Assembly (NCBI GenBank): GCA_009760855.2
Contig: WPIO01000287.1
Span: forward strand, 60,216-124,215
From: Cristatella mucedo
Lineage: Eukaryota > Bryozoa > Phylactolaemata > Cristatellidae
Length of the DNA stretch: 64,000 bases
Direction: 5' to 3'
Shown in pieces: positions 50,235 to 63,082 of the stretch. Position numbers and translations under genes: made by a program. The stretch's first letter is position 1, and each line of letters opens with the position of its first letter. A model generated the notes under the pieces. The model ran no database searches. It was not told the DNA's origin and worked only from the letters and a program-made list of their open reading frames with translations.

Positions 50235-53208
50235 ATTGATTTTAGTTTTTATCCTAGGTATAAAGTGATTTCCTATTCCCATATGCCTAGAATGAATAGG
50301 AGATACTGTAGCTATTGTACCATAAAAACGTTGCTTTAGTGATCAGGACAACGATATTTTGACATTCTTGAGGTAGCTGTTATGCATGGAATCAATAAAT
50401 GTTAGGCAGCTTACAGATATGACACGCATGGTGCTGCTACCGGCATTGGGGGAGGGTTAGGCGAACATGAGACACTGTAGAATAGTACCAATATAACTGT
50501 AACAGTACAGGTACCTTAAATGCACATTTTGTGTTTTTAAGTGCATGTACGAGAATGGTGAATAGTCATATCTGATTGATGTGGCATCTTGAGGCTGCTT
50601 GCGCACAGCGGATGCATACTGCTGCTGCGTGTGTGTGAACAATCTATCAAGGCATGAGCAGAGAAGTACAGTCCGTGAAAGCTTCTCTCAGGATATGCAG
50701 TGCCTGCAAAGCAAGCTTAGGCAGCCTGTCAGGGATCAAGACAAACCTTGACTAGACAAACATCTACACCGCACGGCTCCAATCATTGTATCCGTCCATT
50801 ATTTCATCCATCGCCCCAGAATCCCGCTAGCCTGACCTCCCTGTTTCCATTTCGGCCAAGGCAGAGCAGCCATTTTCAGTAGACAGCAGCGATTCGGACA
50901 GGCTCTAGGAGTTCACCTTGTGGGATGACAGTGTGAAAGTAACAGGTCAGAGAAAGTGTCAGCCGTTTCTCCCACTTCTCGGTAGGATGGAGGCTCCAAT
51001 CCTGCAACTATGTGGCCTATCTATTCGAGGCCCATTCATAGACCGAGGACGGGAACCAGGACTCGTATTTTCCATATGGCTCACTTTGTGCATCTTCTAA
51101 AGTACTACACCAGCGTAAAGATATTGGTGAGTGCCTTGAAGCATGGCGAATATGGAAGGAGACCTTAAAATTGCTGTCATTCCCGAGGGCCCCTAGTGCG
51201 GTGTCACACAATTTCCTTGTTTTCTTCACCTCTAGGACATCGGAGATTCAAGGGCTCCCAGTCGCATAAGGGACTGGCCACAGCAGACCTAGTTCTCTGC
51301 AGAAAAGAACATCAACAATTGGGAGCCGCCTGTTAGATGGGTAGAAAGTGCTGATACCATTGATCCCATAAACTTAGGGCTCTCATCGAGCACTTTGTAG
51401 CAGTTCTAGACAATGAGTCAGCAGCTGTCCATGTGCCTCCAACATGTCTTTCCACAGCTGTGTGGGGGCAAAGGTCAAAGCTTGTACCTTCGTCGGACCG
51501 CAGGTGAACACGATCGCAGAGTGTGACTAATTTGCCAAGAAGCTGAACAGAACAGAGGCAGTAGCTTTGAACAGCTTTATTGCAGTGAGTGGTTCACGGA
51601 TTTCTGTGCAATCACAAGACTGAAATATATGACTTGGCTCTCATAAAGAACTATGCCTAAATACGATGCGGAATGTCTCTCTAAGTCCATGTCATCTTTG
51701 CTCATCTTGACCAATGCTATGACAACGTGAGAGCTTAGTCAGAGGAGCAAGGCTTTGAATTTCACCAGGATATTGTGGACTGTATACCTCGTTAATAAGG
51801 GCAATATAACGAAATAACTGTGCCGAATTAGTGCTTCTAGAAAGCGATCTGCAATATTGCCGTAAATCTAGAATCTCTACTCATTTCCATCCCCTGTGTC
51901 AATTTCGTATAACTTAAGAGTCAACATATAGAAATTTGGATTCTTTTGCTGTTCTGTCTGACTAAATATGAACCACAAGCCGAGAATTTGTGAGTTTACT
52001 TATCAGAATTGGGTTAGTTTCAAGTTAATCACTGCTCTGGTCACGAAAATGAAGCTTTTAGGGAATACTGGCCAATTTCCTTACTTCTCAAGCAAAGCAA
52101 TTAAGAATGTACACTAACTAATCACAAAAATTAGGTTAAATATTAAATTAATAAAACATCTGTATAGCTCCCTAAGTCTTTTTCTGGCCACATTGCTTAC
52201 ATGCTTGAAATGAATGCTGTCAAGGTTGCTGGTAATATGCCATTGTTGTCAGCCTCTAAAATGGAACAATTATCAGGTGACTAGTAGTTTCTGAGTTCAT
52301 GGAGTCAAAAGCTGATTAGTGACTGTGACTGTTCTGGGTTTTTTTGCTTTAGGTCTTTGGTTCAGAGTGCTCGTCTTGCTATTTGCTTGTAGTTATCAGA
52401 AAAAAATGTGTGCTAAGCATAAAAGTCGAATCAGTTGAATGTGCTATGCACTTGGCATGCTGTCGTGCAGCTATTTTCCATATCCGGCATTGGACTCCGG
52501 GTTGGCCAAGTTATTGTGTAGCTAGTCACTTAGCGGCTTCCTTTCACCAACAGTTTTGTGACAGCCAGCCTATAAGGAATGGAAGTTGCAATTGAATGAT
52601 TACAGCAAAGCTTCATCTTTCATGCTTGCTAGCTCCAGAAGACTCATCAATGATTAAACGGCTAGAATACATGCACAAATCAAGGTATGGTTTTCGCTTC
52701 CATAAGCATCCATAAAGTAACGCAATAAAAGTTGCAAGCTGCTGTGACGACAATGCCGACGAAATAAAGCTTAGCTGCTGGCACTCTTTCTTGCATAAAC
52801 ATCTTCATATCAGCTAAGAAAGCTGAGTACAAGCGATTGGGGTGACAAAGAGAGGTGTCTGCCGGGTTTGCTGATTTGCCTGCCTGTTTGCTGTAACTTT
52901 CTTGCGTGTTTCGGCTTAATGCAAGTTGTCGAGCTAGCACTTGTGAAGAAGCTAGCATGAGCAGCCGAAATTCAGTGAGTGGTGCATGTCGCATACTATT
53001 GAAATGTATCGTATGAGGTCGCATAGCATTTTGGATCGTTTTCGGTCTGTATAGTGTAAAGTAGTGTAATGTGAAGTAGACGACTCGTAGTGTCAGACAA
53101 CTCGTAGTGTCAGATCCACTCAGGCTTTTAAGTAGTTACGTTTATCATGTGAGACCAGCAAGTGTTGCTTTGGAAAACATATTGCCTTCTAAGTGTCTTG
53201 TTTTGTAG
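50235..53208. other. Intron sequence without a recognised feature
   Basis: Second intron of the Ig-like gene downstream of a LINE copy. No RNA gene, repeat or coding exon could be supported. A cttaacgttatgta-type AT-rich part lies near 51,880-52,170. Confidence 0.4.
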
Positions 53209-53487
53209 TTGCTCCATCGGTACCGCAGCTATATCCTGCAACGCTTGTGTTCAACGACAGTGACAGCTTCACAGTTCGTTGTGTTTCTACGAACGGCAGC
53301 CCTGCGGCAAATCTTTCACTTGCGATTCGTCAGGAGTCGTCATCGTCATATGCAACAGCTCAGAACATAACGTCTGTAGCAGTAACTAGGACTGCCTCAA
53401 AAAACTGGCATAATGCGATAGTAACTTGCCGAGTGCAAAACCACAACTTGAGCAACATGACAACGACCGCCATACTTCAAGTCAACT
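53209..53487 (+). CDS. Ig-superfamily membrane protein, exon 3 (Ig domain 2)
   Basis: Acceptor cttgttttgtag|TT and donor AACT|gtgagt, 279 bases, phase 1 at both ends. Begins APSVPQLYPATLVFNDSD. Core Cys in FTVRCVSTNGS and NAIVTCRVQNHN. Several N-glycosylation-type sites (NDSD, NLSL, NITS, NLSN, NMTT). The length is typical of a C-type Ig domain. Confidence 0.72.
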
Positions 53488-53892
53488 GTGAGTCTATTAC
53501 TGACTCAGTTGTGAATATTGTTTCTGGGTTTACTCCGTGTGCTTGTGTTAAGTAGAACTGACGTCACGACTGCGACTGCAGCTGTGAACATGCCATTTTC
53601 GTGGCATAATGCTGCTGTTGCATGTCAGGATTGCAAGCTGAAAAGTTTGACTGCAATTAGTTGGGCAACCATGCATATTCATGCTATTTGGGCCTCGGGT
53701 ATGGCTTGCTATTGCTACCATCAGCAAGTTGGCATTTCTTGACCTGCCGGTTCTGCTGCTGCCACTCACTTCCGGTGCTTGTTTGTGGCTATGCTATGTC
53801 TCGACTCGAAGCTTCGACTACTATGCGTCTGCTAGGTTTAAATGCTATGTGGTTGGACTACTTGCCGAGAATATCGTCAACTGGTTCAAGTT

Positions 53893-55540
53893 AATAATAA
53901 TAATAATAATAATATTGCACTTGATAAAGCGCCCTCAGAGAACTTAATCTCTCTCTAGGCGCTTTACATTTGCTGCAAAGTGATACGCAATAGAATAGTA
54001 AGTAAAATCATGCTTGAAAAACAAACAAAATGAATAATATGGTTAGGGGTCACATGCACAGGGTCAGCATGCAAATGTGGTTAGTGGCAGCATGCACAGT
54101 GTCAGCACGCATAAGCACATCAAGGACGAATCACAGGGACCCACTAAATGCTGTCCTAAATAGGTGTATTTTTAGGTTCCTTTTAAATGTGGTCAGGTCA
54201 GGGGATGTTCTGATGCAGGTCGGGAGGGAGTTCCAGGCTTTGGGAGCATACGAGCTAAATGCACGGTCTCCAAAGGTTTTAAGGTTTGTACGAGGTATTT
54301 CTAGACTGTTGGATTCCGAAAAGCGAGTGGTACGATGCTTGGCCTGATGGGGTAGTATATCTGAAAGATAGGCTGGAGCCATAGAATGAAGAGACCTAAA
54401 AGTGAGCGACAAAACCTTGAAGTCAATCCGTTGCCTCACTGGTAGCCAATGCAGGTCGGCGAGAAGTGGAGTAATGTGGCAACTGCGACGCTCACGACAG
54501 ACAAGCCTAGCTGCAGAGTTTTGCACCAGCTGCAATCGCCTGATCGCACATGCTGGTAGGCCAGTAAGCAGTGAGTTGCAGAAGTCGAGACGAGATGTCA
54601 CGAATGCATGGACCAACTTGGACGTGGTATGCTTATCTAAACAAGCCCTAATTTTAGCAATGTTATGAAGCTGAAAATAGGCAGATTTGACTGTGGAGCT
54701 GATGTGGTCGTCTAACGAGAGGTCGCTTTGGAATATGACACCTAGATTTCGAGCTGATTCAATTGGAGATATGCTGGCAGAGCCAATTTTGAAAGTCAGC
54801 CTTTCCAATTTCTGAATCACACTAGGTTTGCCCATAACTAGTAAGTTAGTCTTTTATCATCGTTTAGTTTTAGAAAATTTGCTGCCATCCATGATCGGAT
54901 GTCATCAATGCATGCAGCAAGTGAGTTGAGAGAATTTGAGGTGCTCGAAGGCTGGGAGGGATCAAAGTAAAGGTACAACTGAGTGTCATCCGCATAGAAG
55001 TGAAAGCCTAGATTGTGCTTGGCAATCACATCAGCAAGAGGGAGAGTATAAACAGTGAAAAGGACCGGACCTAGCACAGAGCCCTGAGGTACTCCATATT
55101 TTAGAGGTACTTCAGATGATCTTTGTCCATTCACGTCAATACTCTGGAGTCTCCCACTGAGATAGGACCTGAACCACTGTAGAGCAGTGCCAGTGATGCC
55201 CAGGCGAGATGAGAGGCGCTCTAGAAGTACTTTGTGATCGATGGTATCAAAAGCTGCCGAAAGATCGAGCAAAACAAGAAGAGACACTCTACCCATGTCT
55301 GCATTCCTAAGTAGGTCGTTGTATACCCGAAGCAATGCTGACTCTGTGGAGTGATTAGCTCTAAAGCCAGACTGGAACTTACTAGCAAGGTGTGAGGTTT
55401 CGATATAGGAGTTCAGCTGGTCTGCCACGACCCGTTCCAGTGTCTTTGATAGGAATGGTAGAAGGGAGACTGGGCGGAGTTGCCATACCACTCCTGCCAT
55501 TGCCATCAAACTGGTTGGGGTCGCCAAAACAGTCCCACCA
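53893..55540 (-). mobile_element. LINE (CR1/L2-like), best-preserved copy with reverse transcriptase
   Basis: The minus-strand frame 55,527-54,838 holds most of the RT domain: FQSGFRANHSTESALLRV, LLDLSAAFDTIDHKVLLERL, YGVPQGSVLGPVLF and the catalytic FYADDTQLY. A frameshift near 54,838 leads to the 234-codon frame 54,835-54,131 ([54 protein letters not shown]). The tail and (AAT)n run are at 53,893-53,975. The endonuclease and ORF1 are missing at the 5' end. It is the reference for the other fragments in the window. Confidence 0.92.
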
Positions 55541-55555
55541 TTGCTCTCTAATACA

Positions 55556-56860
55556 CTGAACGAGTAGTGGCAGACCGGCTAAACTCTTATGTTAAAACAC
55601 GTAGCATAGCAAGTAATTTCTAGTCAAAATGTAGAGCGGATTGTTCTACAGACCCAGCTTATCATCCAGTGTATAACCTCAGGAGCATCGACCTGGTAGT
55701 CTTCAGAGTCTTTCGGGTTGTGATCAAATGGATCTTTTAAGTGGCATTAGATACCATTGATCACTCAGTCTTTCTTAAGCGACTATCGTCTTGCTTGGTA
55801 TTATTGATGTTGCAGTGCACTGATTTAGTTTTTATCCCAATGGAAGATTTCAGAACATGTTTACCAATGGCCAACGGTCATCCGATGGGCGTTTTAAATA
55901 TGGGCTATCTCCAGAACTCGTCCTAGGTCTGCTTATTTTTGCAAAACCTTTTCTATTTTCATTCTTGCTGTCTTGCCGATGTAATTGCAAAGCACAAATG
56001 TATCCACTGACTCACTGTATGTTTTGCCGACGTTTAAGGCAGCTCACTTTCTCAAATGTACGATGACGATGAGACCAACCCTGTGGGTACTAGCAAACCT
56101 AGGGTCAACCAGAAACTGAAAAGCCAAACCGAAATTGGCTCGATCGTCTGATCGCCGATAGCCTCTAAACAGAATAAGATTGCTTTAAAAATAACTTCTC
56201 GCTAGAGAATCGAGTCGGCTCCACAGGCAAGTCTACTTCTTTTGGCTTCTAAATACTGCAACAATTCGATAGCTCTTAAGATAGGAATACGAGCAGCCTA
56301 GATAGCTTGTGCATTTACCACATCCCGTCTAGACTCCTGTAGCTGAGGTCAGCTGCCTGTGCTTAGAGGGATGCAAAACCGTGCAGCTTGTGCTATCTAT
56401 CTCGAGCCCTGCAAATGCCCCATTAAACCATTGCTCTCCAACTTGGACTGACTCCTCTTTAAGCTAAGCATCGACTTTGGCATCCGACCCTCTCTCTGAC
56501 TGTAGGCTCCTTCTTGTCACTGGCTATGGCCTGCTGTAATACTCATCCTACGGCTTCTTCTCGTGCCTCCTCATGTGATTGGTCGCTTAGCTGTACATCT
56601 AACTAGCCGCACTTGCTTTGGAGACCGTGTCATTGGTTCCTATGCTCGTAAAGTTGTGACTAAGAATCCCAAAATTCCCTGACTGGACGACATTTAATGG
56701 AAGCTAAACGCCCACCTTATCCCCCCCCACCGTTTGATATGTCATCGTTTATAGTCCTTTATGTTCCTAAGCATCAGAATCATGCATTCTATCGCTGAGC
56801 TAATAGTTGGCATGCTTCCTTTCTAGCTAGTGTAAGTTCCTATATAGATATTTAGTACCC
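55556..56860 (+). mobile_element. Old, degraded LINE with RT traces
   Basis: Broken frames resemble the RT domain: ALDTIDHSVFLKRLSS (55,741-), NGQRSSDGRFKYGLSPELVLG (55,857-) and a decayed catalytic region near 56,058. The rest to about 56,860 is very diverged. It lies head to head with the previous LINE. Confidence 0.6.
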
Positions 56861-56867
56861 TAAGGGT

Positions 56868-56965
56868 AATAATAATAATAATAATAATGCATTTGATATA
56901 GCACCTTTAGAGAACTCAATCTCTTTCAAAGAACTTTGCATTTGCTGCAAAGGAAGTACGATCGA
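56868..56965 (-). mobile_element. LINE 3' tail only
   Basis: (AAT)n at 56,868-56,888, then gatatagcacctttagagaactcaatctc and gcatttgctgcaaagg. Confidence 0.7.
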
Positions 56966-56984
56966 TTTGAGGGTTACCTCTGGG

Positions 56985-58046
56985 AAAAGTGATTTTTATG
57001 CTGACGATACTTAGTAGTATTTGTCATTTAAACCGTCGGAATATGCTGCAGCAACTGAAAAATTTAATGCTTGCCCTGCCGATATTCGATTCTGGATGTC
57101 GGAAAACTTCCTGAAATTAAATGGCAATAAAACCGAATTGCTGCTCATAGGACACCCTAAGCTTGGGGCTGGATTAAAAGGCTTTGCTCTTCTAATAGGT
57201 GATGCTGTTGTGCGACCAACACCACGAGCTCAAAATGTAAGTGTTGTTTTCGACAGCTGCCTCTTCAAAAGCTTCATTCAGAAGACTGCTTCTACAGCTA
57301 GTCATCAAGTCCTGTTCCTATCCAAGATTAGGAGCTGTCTTCCACAGTGGCTTGCAAAAAAATTTAACTAGCTCCTTAGTTCTGTCTCGGCTTGATTATT
57401 GTAATTCCCCTTTGGCTGGGCTATCACAGAAAGCAACCAGGCCACTGCAGCTGACTATGAATATGGCTGCAGGGCTAGTCTTCAAGTCCCAGAAGTTTGC
57501 GCAAGTGTCACCTTTGCTTAAAGAGCTAAGATGGATGCCGGTTGACCAACGGATACAGAGCAAAGTTTTTACGCTGACCCACAAGGCCCGCCACGGCTCG
57601 GCTCCTTCGTACCTAGCTGAACTGCTGCATCAGTTTCAGCCTGTTTTTGCCCTCAGGTCCTGCGTGGACAATAAATTAGCTATTCCATTCCTCCACCTAA
57701 AGACCGTTGGCAACAGAAGCTTTAGCTCTGCAGGTGGAACACTGGAACTTGCTTCCACAATTCTTACGAAACGACAACTACTCTACTACTGCCGACTATG
57801 GCTCATCCTTTTCAGCGGTCCTGGGCTGCTACTTCTGTGCTGCTCACTACCTCAACTGCTCTCCTGACTCTGCTATGCTTCCCACTTTCTGATTGTTGCG
57901 TGAGACGAAGTCTATTGGCTACCGAATGCGTACCGAAAGCCGCTTAGGCTGTGAGTGCGCTATACAAAACTCTCCTGCGTAACACCCACATAGTCTTTAT
58001 GACTTTGTGGAGTTTCAGACGGGAGATACACTACATACATTACAGG
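56985..58046 (+). mobile_element. LINE subfamily 2, 3' part
   Basis: Starts just before the RT catalytic motif (FYADDT near 57,000), then FWMSENFLKLNGNKTELLLIG, GFALLIGDAV, and in another frame LSRLDYCNSPLAGL, KATRPLQLTMNMAAG and VGNRSFSSAG. The tail (gctatacaaaactctcctgcgtaacac) and tacattaca end match 43,490-43,570 inverted. Confidence 0.8.
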
Positions 58047-58216
58047 CTGACAGCTGCAGCCTGGCAAAATGTATTGCTCATATCTTCACCTTCATCTGGA
58101 GGACATAAGTCACTGCTCGAATGCTCTCCTTCTCACTGAGCAGTAAGAAAGGATTTGCTCCTGCTCTTCTGCTTCGATTCTCTCAGTCTGTAAGTCCACA
58201 AAGCTGCTATGTGGCT

Positions 58217-58545
58217 AATAATAATAATAATAATGCACTTGATAAAGTGCCCTCAGAGAACCCAATCTCTTTCTAGGCGCTTTACACTTGCTGTAAAGGA
58301 AACACGGTTGAATGGTGAGTGGTATCATTCTTGATAAACAACACGAATAGCATGGCCAGGGATGACTTTTAAGCTTTTTAAACGTGGTCAAGTCAAGGGA
58401 TGTCGTGATGGCAGTCGGAAGTGAGTTCCAGGCTTTGGGAGCATACGAACTAAATGCACGGTCTCCAAAGGATTTTAGGTTTGTACAAGGTGTAGGTAAA
58501 CAGTTAAGATTCCGTAAAGCAGGTGGTACGATGCTTTGCCTGGTG
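58217..58545 (-). mobile_element. LINE (CR1/L2-like) 3' end
   Basis: (AAT)n at 58,217-58,233, the tail block, then the terminal coding part (tcggaagtgagttccaggctttgggagc on the plus strand). Confidence 0.8.
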
Positions 58546-58794
58546 GAGAAGTATATTTGAGGTTGGTGTTAAATAGGAAAGTTGTGTTTAGTTCACTGAA
58601 AGCCTAAGCGGATTTAGTACTGAAATTGCCATTGTTTACTGGATGCCTCTCGCTCGAATTAAGAGAATATATTGCTTTAGAGGAGGGAAACCTAAGACAT
58701 CAAGAGATCAGTTAAGCATGACCTCTGCTCCTATTGTGTGGTACGTGTAGAAAGGCATACGTCGGATTAGGTAGACAACCAGCAATCTGTAGGT

Positions 58795-58890
58795 CCCACT
58801 AACCGTTTAATCATGTTTCCTTTACAGCGCATATAAAGTGCCTAGAAAGAGATTATGTTGCCTGAGGGGACTATGCAAATGTATTATTGT
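58795..58890 (+). mobile_element. LINE 3' tail only
   Basis: cgcatataaagtgcctagaaagagatta and an imperfect (ATT)n run. Confidence 0.65.
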
Positions 58891-59784
58891 TATTATTATA
58901 TGACAATCTGTCGGATGACTGTCGATGTCCTGAAGGACAGTGTGGACATGTCTTTAGAGAGAAGTCTTAGTGGCTTGTCGGGTGGGGCTCAGCTTCCTTC
59001 CAGCAGTTTCCTAAAGGAGGGGGCCGCCACTTTCTGTTGTATATACAGGTTGCTATAAAGGCTGCATGAATATACTGCCCCTTCGTAGTCAGTTTGGAGA
59101 GTCTGAAGCTGCTTCCGATGGCGGTGAATGCAGCCGAGGTCGAATGAAGCTTAAGGGTGGCTCTCCGGATGGTGCAGAGCTTCAAATGAATTATATAATA
59201 TAAATGAATTATATATAAGCTCGAAAAAAATATGATTTCACTACTTTTTTCGGAGCAGCTAACGAGCCGTGAAAGCAGGGCGTCTATATGTGTGTGTGAA
59301 GCTTCTCCTTTGCTCGGACTGATCCTCCAGAGCGACTAATCCTCCAGAGGAACTAATCCTCCAGAGAGCTAATTTTTAGACGTGGGGGAGCCTGCCAGAC
59401 CACCGAGTGCCCGGGCCAGGCAGCTTCAGGCTCTCGGAATGGGGCTCCAAATTCTTTTCAAACGGTGCCCAAAAAGACTGCTGGGCAGTCAGCTGAAGGA
59501 TAAGGGCTGTCCCGATGAGGTGTCACAACTTAAATCAAGCATCTATGGCACCCTACTCTTGAGATCACGGAAGTGTTACGGTTCACATTGCACGACTGCA
59601 ACCATTTCGTGGCCGAGTGCATGTGCATGCTTTTATCTTTTAGGGTAGGTGGACAGTTTCTGCTAATATCATTGCGCCTGTTAAAATTTTTGCTCCTCAG
59701 TTCCGATCGGTTGTCGTGCTGTACGCTTTCATTTCTTGCTGCTAAGCTTGGCAGTTTCCCAGCTTGGTTGTTATTGGCTTGCAG
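58891..59784. other. Intron sequence without a recognised feature
   Basis: A short tandem repeat (ctaatcctccagag, about three units at 59,318-59,372) is the only structure seen. Confidence 0.4.
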
Positions 59785-60183
59785 ATATACTGGTGCCCAC
59801 GAGTCCACTGCCGGTTAGCACAGCATCCGGTAATGTCACTCTGGACTGCTCAAACTTCGTCGAGAGCTTTCCGTCGTCAACTTTCCTATGGTCTACACCT
59901 CCGGTTCACAATGTCAGTGTCCTGGATGCTACCGGCAGTAGATTGTCGCAAGTCACCGTGCCTCAGGGTCAGAGTGGTTTGTTTAATTGTACTGCATCGA
60001 ACGCAGTCTCTGGAAGAAGTGTTACCGTCGTGTTCACTGTTACCGGCGATGTCATCTTGTCCCCATTGCCTTCGAGCGAAAGTCCTTCGAGCGCAAGTCC
60101 AACCGATTCAATTGGACTCATCATTGGCGTCATTGTGGCTATCGTTATAGTCACGGTCCTGACAATCGTTTTGGTCATTCTGT
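59785..60183 (+). CDS. Ig-superfamily membrane protein, exon 4 (Ig domain 3, stalk, transmembrane)
   Basis: Acceptor ttggcttgcag|AT and donor CTGT|gtaagt, 399 bases, phase 1 at both ends. The domain has VTLDCSNF, the core Trp in TFLWST, and GLFNCTASNAVSG with the second Cys. A stalk rich in Ser/Pro (PLPSSESPSSASP) is followed by the membrane helix (SIGLIIGVIVAIVIVTVLTI). Confidence 0.78.
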
Positions 60184-60214
60184 GTAAGTAGCTAGCATTT
60201 TGCCTATGAAATAG

Positions 60215-60600
60215 GTGGTGCTTCAGGATGATGCAAAACTCTGTTGATAGGCTTGTCTGCTATGAACATTGCAGCTGCTATAATAGACCACCACTTCTTA
60301 CCGATCTGTTCTAGCTTCTCATGAGGCAGCACGTCGACTTCTAGGTCATGTCACTTACTTCTAGTCTCCTTTATTTACTGACTCCGGCCTATCTGACTAA
60401 GAAACTATCTCCTCAGGCTTTGCATAATGCCACAATCTCTGCTGACCCCAGTTGCTGAGCTGTGCCTCCACCATTCCTACGCACCTAATGCCTGAAGCTT
60501 TCTGTCTGCTAAAGTCACTGCAACTCATGTGAAGAGATGTATGATGAAGCTAAAAATCCCCTTACTTTGTCCATGGGTATTTCTTTTTATTCTCAAGTGC
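60215..60600 (+). mobile_element. Degraded LINE 3' part
   Basis: Broken match to the LINE ORF (gatgcaaaactctg, aggcttgtctgctatgaac, ccaccacttcttaccgatctg). Confidence 0.5.
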
Positions 60601-60639
60601 AGTGCATCTGCTCGTGTGATTGTTACCAATCAGGCTTCG

Positions 60640-60790
60640 ATTCCATCCTGCCTTAGCTGAGGGGCAAGGTGCACTCTCTTCACCACCCAGATGGTGACTG
60701 GAGTCTTACAGAGGGCGATCATTTATTCCCCATTGCAAGCCGTAGTGACAGCTGTTAAGGCTCGTCTGCTGCTACGAGCTGCTCACTGCT
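60640..60790 (+). mobile_element. tRNA-derived SINE, degraded
   Basis: Matches the SINE body at 44,398-44,590 (gagggcgatcatttattcc, ccattgcaagccgtagtgacagct, aaggctcgtctgctgct); the head is poorly kept. Confidence 0.5.
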
Positions 60791-61101
60791 GTAGACTCGT
60801 TTCGCTGAGTCATAGTCGTTCTGTCACAGATGATGGCACTTCGCCATCTTGCCGCATGACAAAAGGGAGCTATCTTGTCACGTAATCCAAGTTCGCTATC
60901 TTGCAGAGTGATGAACTTTCTCCCTTTAATTAGTAGAGTAATAATTGAGTCTGATGAATCGGCTAACCTTTTGTTTATTAAGTACCTAGAAAGATCGGTT
61001 TTAAGAGGGTGCTATTCAAGTATGTCAGTATTATGAATATTGTTACTGCTCATGTTCTGTCTGATTCTGTCTTGCCTATTGTGTGACCCCTTCTTTTTCA
61101 G

Positions 61102-61126
61102 ATCGCCGTGGACATTTTGCAAAAAG
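61102..61126 (+). CDS. Ig-superfamily membrane protein, exon 5 (cytoplasmic start)
   Basis: Small 25-base exon between ttctttttcag and gtaacc. Joined in phase it encodes YRRGHFAK, a basic stop-transfer sequence right after the membrane helix. Later exons, if any, could not be placed with confidence. Confidence 0.5.
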
Positions 61127-61654
61127 GTAACCACTGCCTATTGCTGCGATTTGACTGCACCTGGCCTTCTAGGCATTTCCTAGGACTTTCTAGTTTCAAA
61201 CGAAAAATTCGTTACCCGAAAGATCCGAACGGCCTGTCAGCTGTGGTGCTCCCAAGAAATGGAGCTGTGCATGCACCACCGAAGGCAGCACATGGTTGAA
61301 TACTTCTTCGAGGAGACAGCAGCTAGATTTGCATTATGCTTAACGTGCCAAGGGAGGGTAGCGTGACATCGGAGAGAACAGAAGCCTTTTCTCCTAACGG
61401 GGAAGGTTGAGTGACACCGATTTGAACCCTTATGCAAGCTGTTGGCGTAAGCATCGACGCATGACCTGTCTGCCTCCTCCAGGGTACGCTGTCCATAGCG
61501 CCCACACACATCACACTTCCGTGAGACAGGGATCCTCCTCTTCTTTTACGCTCATAGGCAGAGCAGCTGTTTACTGTGCCTCGGTGCTCTTTGGCTTGAT
61601 CTGGTTATAGTGTTATTTAAACGTGCGAATGAAAAAGTGTTTAGATTATTGGAA

Positions 61655-61815
61655 CCCTGGATGTCAGCTCATGAGACAAGGTGCTTGCTTCTGTCGTGGG
61701 TTTGAGTCCTGCAGTGGGCGATCCTGTATTGGCCATTGCAAGCCGTGTTGATAGACGCCTAGGCTCTTCTGCTCCTATATAAATGAGGCTCTCTTTTAAG
61801 TCAGCTAACCTTTTG
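61655..61815 (+). mobile_element. tRNA-derived SINE, degraded
   Basis: gtgggtttgagtcctgcagtgggcgatcctgtatt (B-box region), cattgcaagccgtgttgatag and ctaggctcttctgctcctatataa match the SINE at 44,398-44,590. Confidence 0.65.
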
Positions 61816-62059
61816 TTGTTCCACCGGCCTCGGCCTCTCTGTGTGCTGTAATATAGGAACTCTCCAGTTTTGTAATCTAAGCCTAAACACCTTCATGTTT
61901 TTCTGTGGATTCCGGTCAGAACTTGTCACCTTGTATTCAGTGCATCTCTTGCCGGCAGCAGCAAGAGCTGATGAATCGCTCAGTTCGGAAGACCGAATAG
62001 ACAGACGTTGAAGGCAAAGAAAATTGGAAATGCTTTTTAACCATAATAATCGGCGTCGA

Positions 62060-62166
62060 ATTCTATTCTATTGCGTATCACTTTGCAGCAAATGTAAAGC
62101 GCCTAGAAAGAGATTAAGTTCTCTGAGGGCGCTTTATCAAGTGCAATATTATTATTATTATTATTA
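62060..62166 (+). mobile_element. LINE 3' tail only
   Basis: ttgcagcaaatgtaaagcgcctagaaagagattaagttctctgagggcg, ending in (ATT)n. Confidence 0.8.
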
Positions 62167-62785
62167 GAATGAGCTCAGACTCCTCACTGCGCTCATCACC
62201 TGGCATGGCCATGCAGGCGGTGGTGCAGTCAGCGATGAGGCAGCTATGAGGTGGCTGCAGTGCTGCCACCCAGCTTCGTGAGCCTCTGCAGTGCACGGCC
62301 ACCAGAGGCCGCTGTGTCTCGTCCGTGAACCCGGGAGAGCATTTAGAGATGTGCTGTGGGCTCCCTTGAATGATCTGCGACAACGCTGCGTGCCCTGGGC
62401 AGAACTGCAAACTCAGAGAAGGGGTGGCGAGCCGAGATACCTGCATGCTCCGACCTCATCATTCGGTGCAATGAGCACTCGATGCATTGCCATCTTGCAT
62501 GTTGCATGCCTACCTTGTGCATGCTCGAGGCGGCCACGCCTCTGGACATGCCCCATCTACTTATGGCCTGCCACCAAATCGTAGATTGAGCCTGCTGTAG
62601 GACGGATGATGATTATACACATTGTAAGACGTTCGTGCAGCACCTCGGGAGAACTGCGGCTCTTTGTAGGTACGCGTGGGTGATAGTAATGTGGCCTTTA
62701 GCAACCAGCTTAAGACAGCCAGCGAGAGGCTCTCCCTTGTGCTCGACGTGACCTCTCAGCCCGAGCTTCCGGCAGGGCAGTGAAA
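62167..62785. other. Host sequence without a recognised feature
   Basis: GC-richer stretch; frames on both strands show no recognisable domain. Confidence 0.35.
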
Positions 62786-62789
62786 TGCA

Positions 62790-63030
62790 GGTCGAAAGTT
62801 GATCGACTTAGTTCTGCCAGCATATCTCCAGTTGAATCAGCTCGAAATCTAGGTGTCATATTCCAAAGCGACCTCTCGTTAGACGACCATATCAGCTCCA
62901 CAGTCAAATCCGCCTATTCATTTCGTTTGTCTTTTCAAGCATTCAATTGCATTTCAATTTACAGCAAATGTAAAGCGCCTAGAGAGAGATTAAGTTCTCT
63001 GAGGGCGCTTTATCAAGTGAATTATAATTA
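62790..63030 (+). mobile_element. LINE 3' end with internal deletion
   Basis: SASISPVESARNLGVIFQSDLSLDDHIS-coding sequence is joined at about 62,918 directly to the tail (atttacagcaaatgtaaagcgcctag). Confidence 0.8.
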
Positions 63031-63082
63031 TAAAAAAAATTAATTAGTTAGTGGCCTAGCTGGCGCCGTTCGACGGCCCCTT

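Noticed and set aside
53893-53920. (AAT)n runs as CRISPR-like or centromeric repeats
   Set aside because: They are the 3' termini of LINE copies, always next to the same tail block.
61484-61519. Possible sixth exon of the Ig-like gene (ctcctccag | gtgaga)
   Set aside because: Splice sites are weak, and the joined frame would stop after a few codons; not supportable without transcripts.
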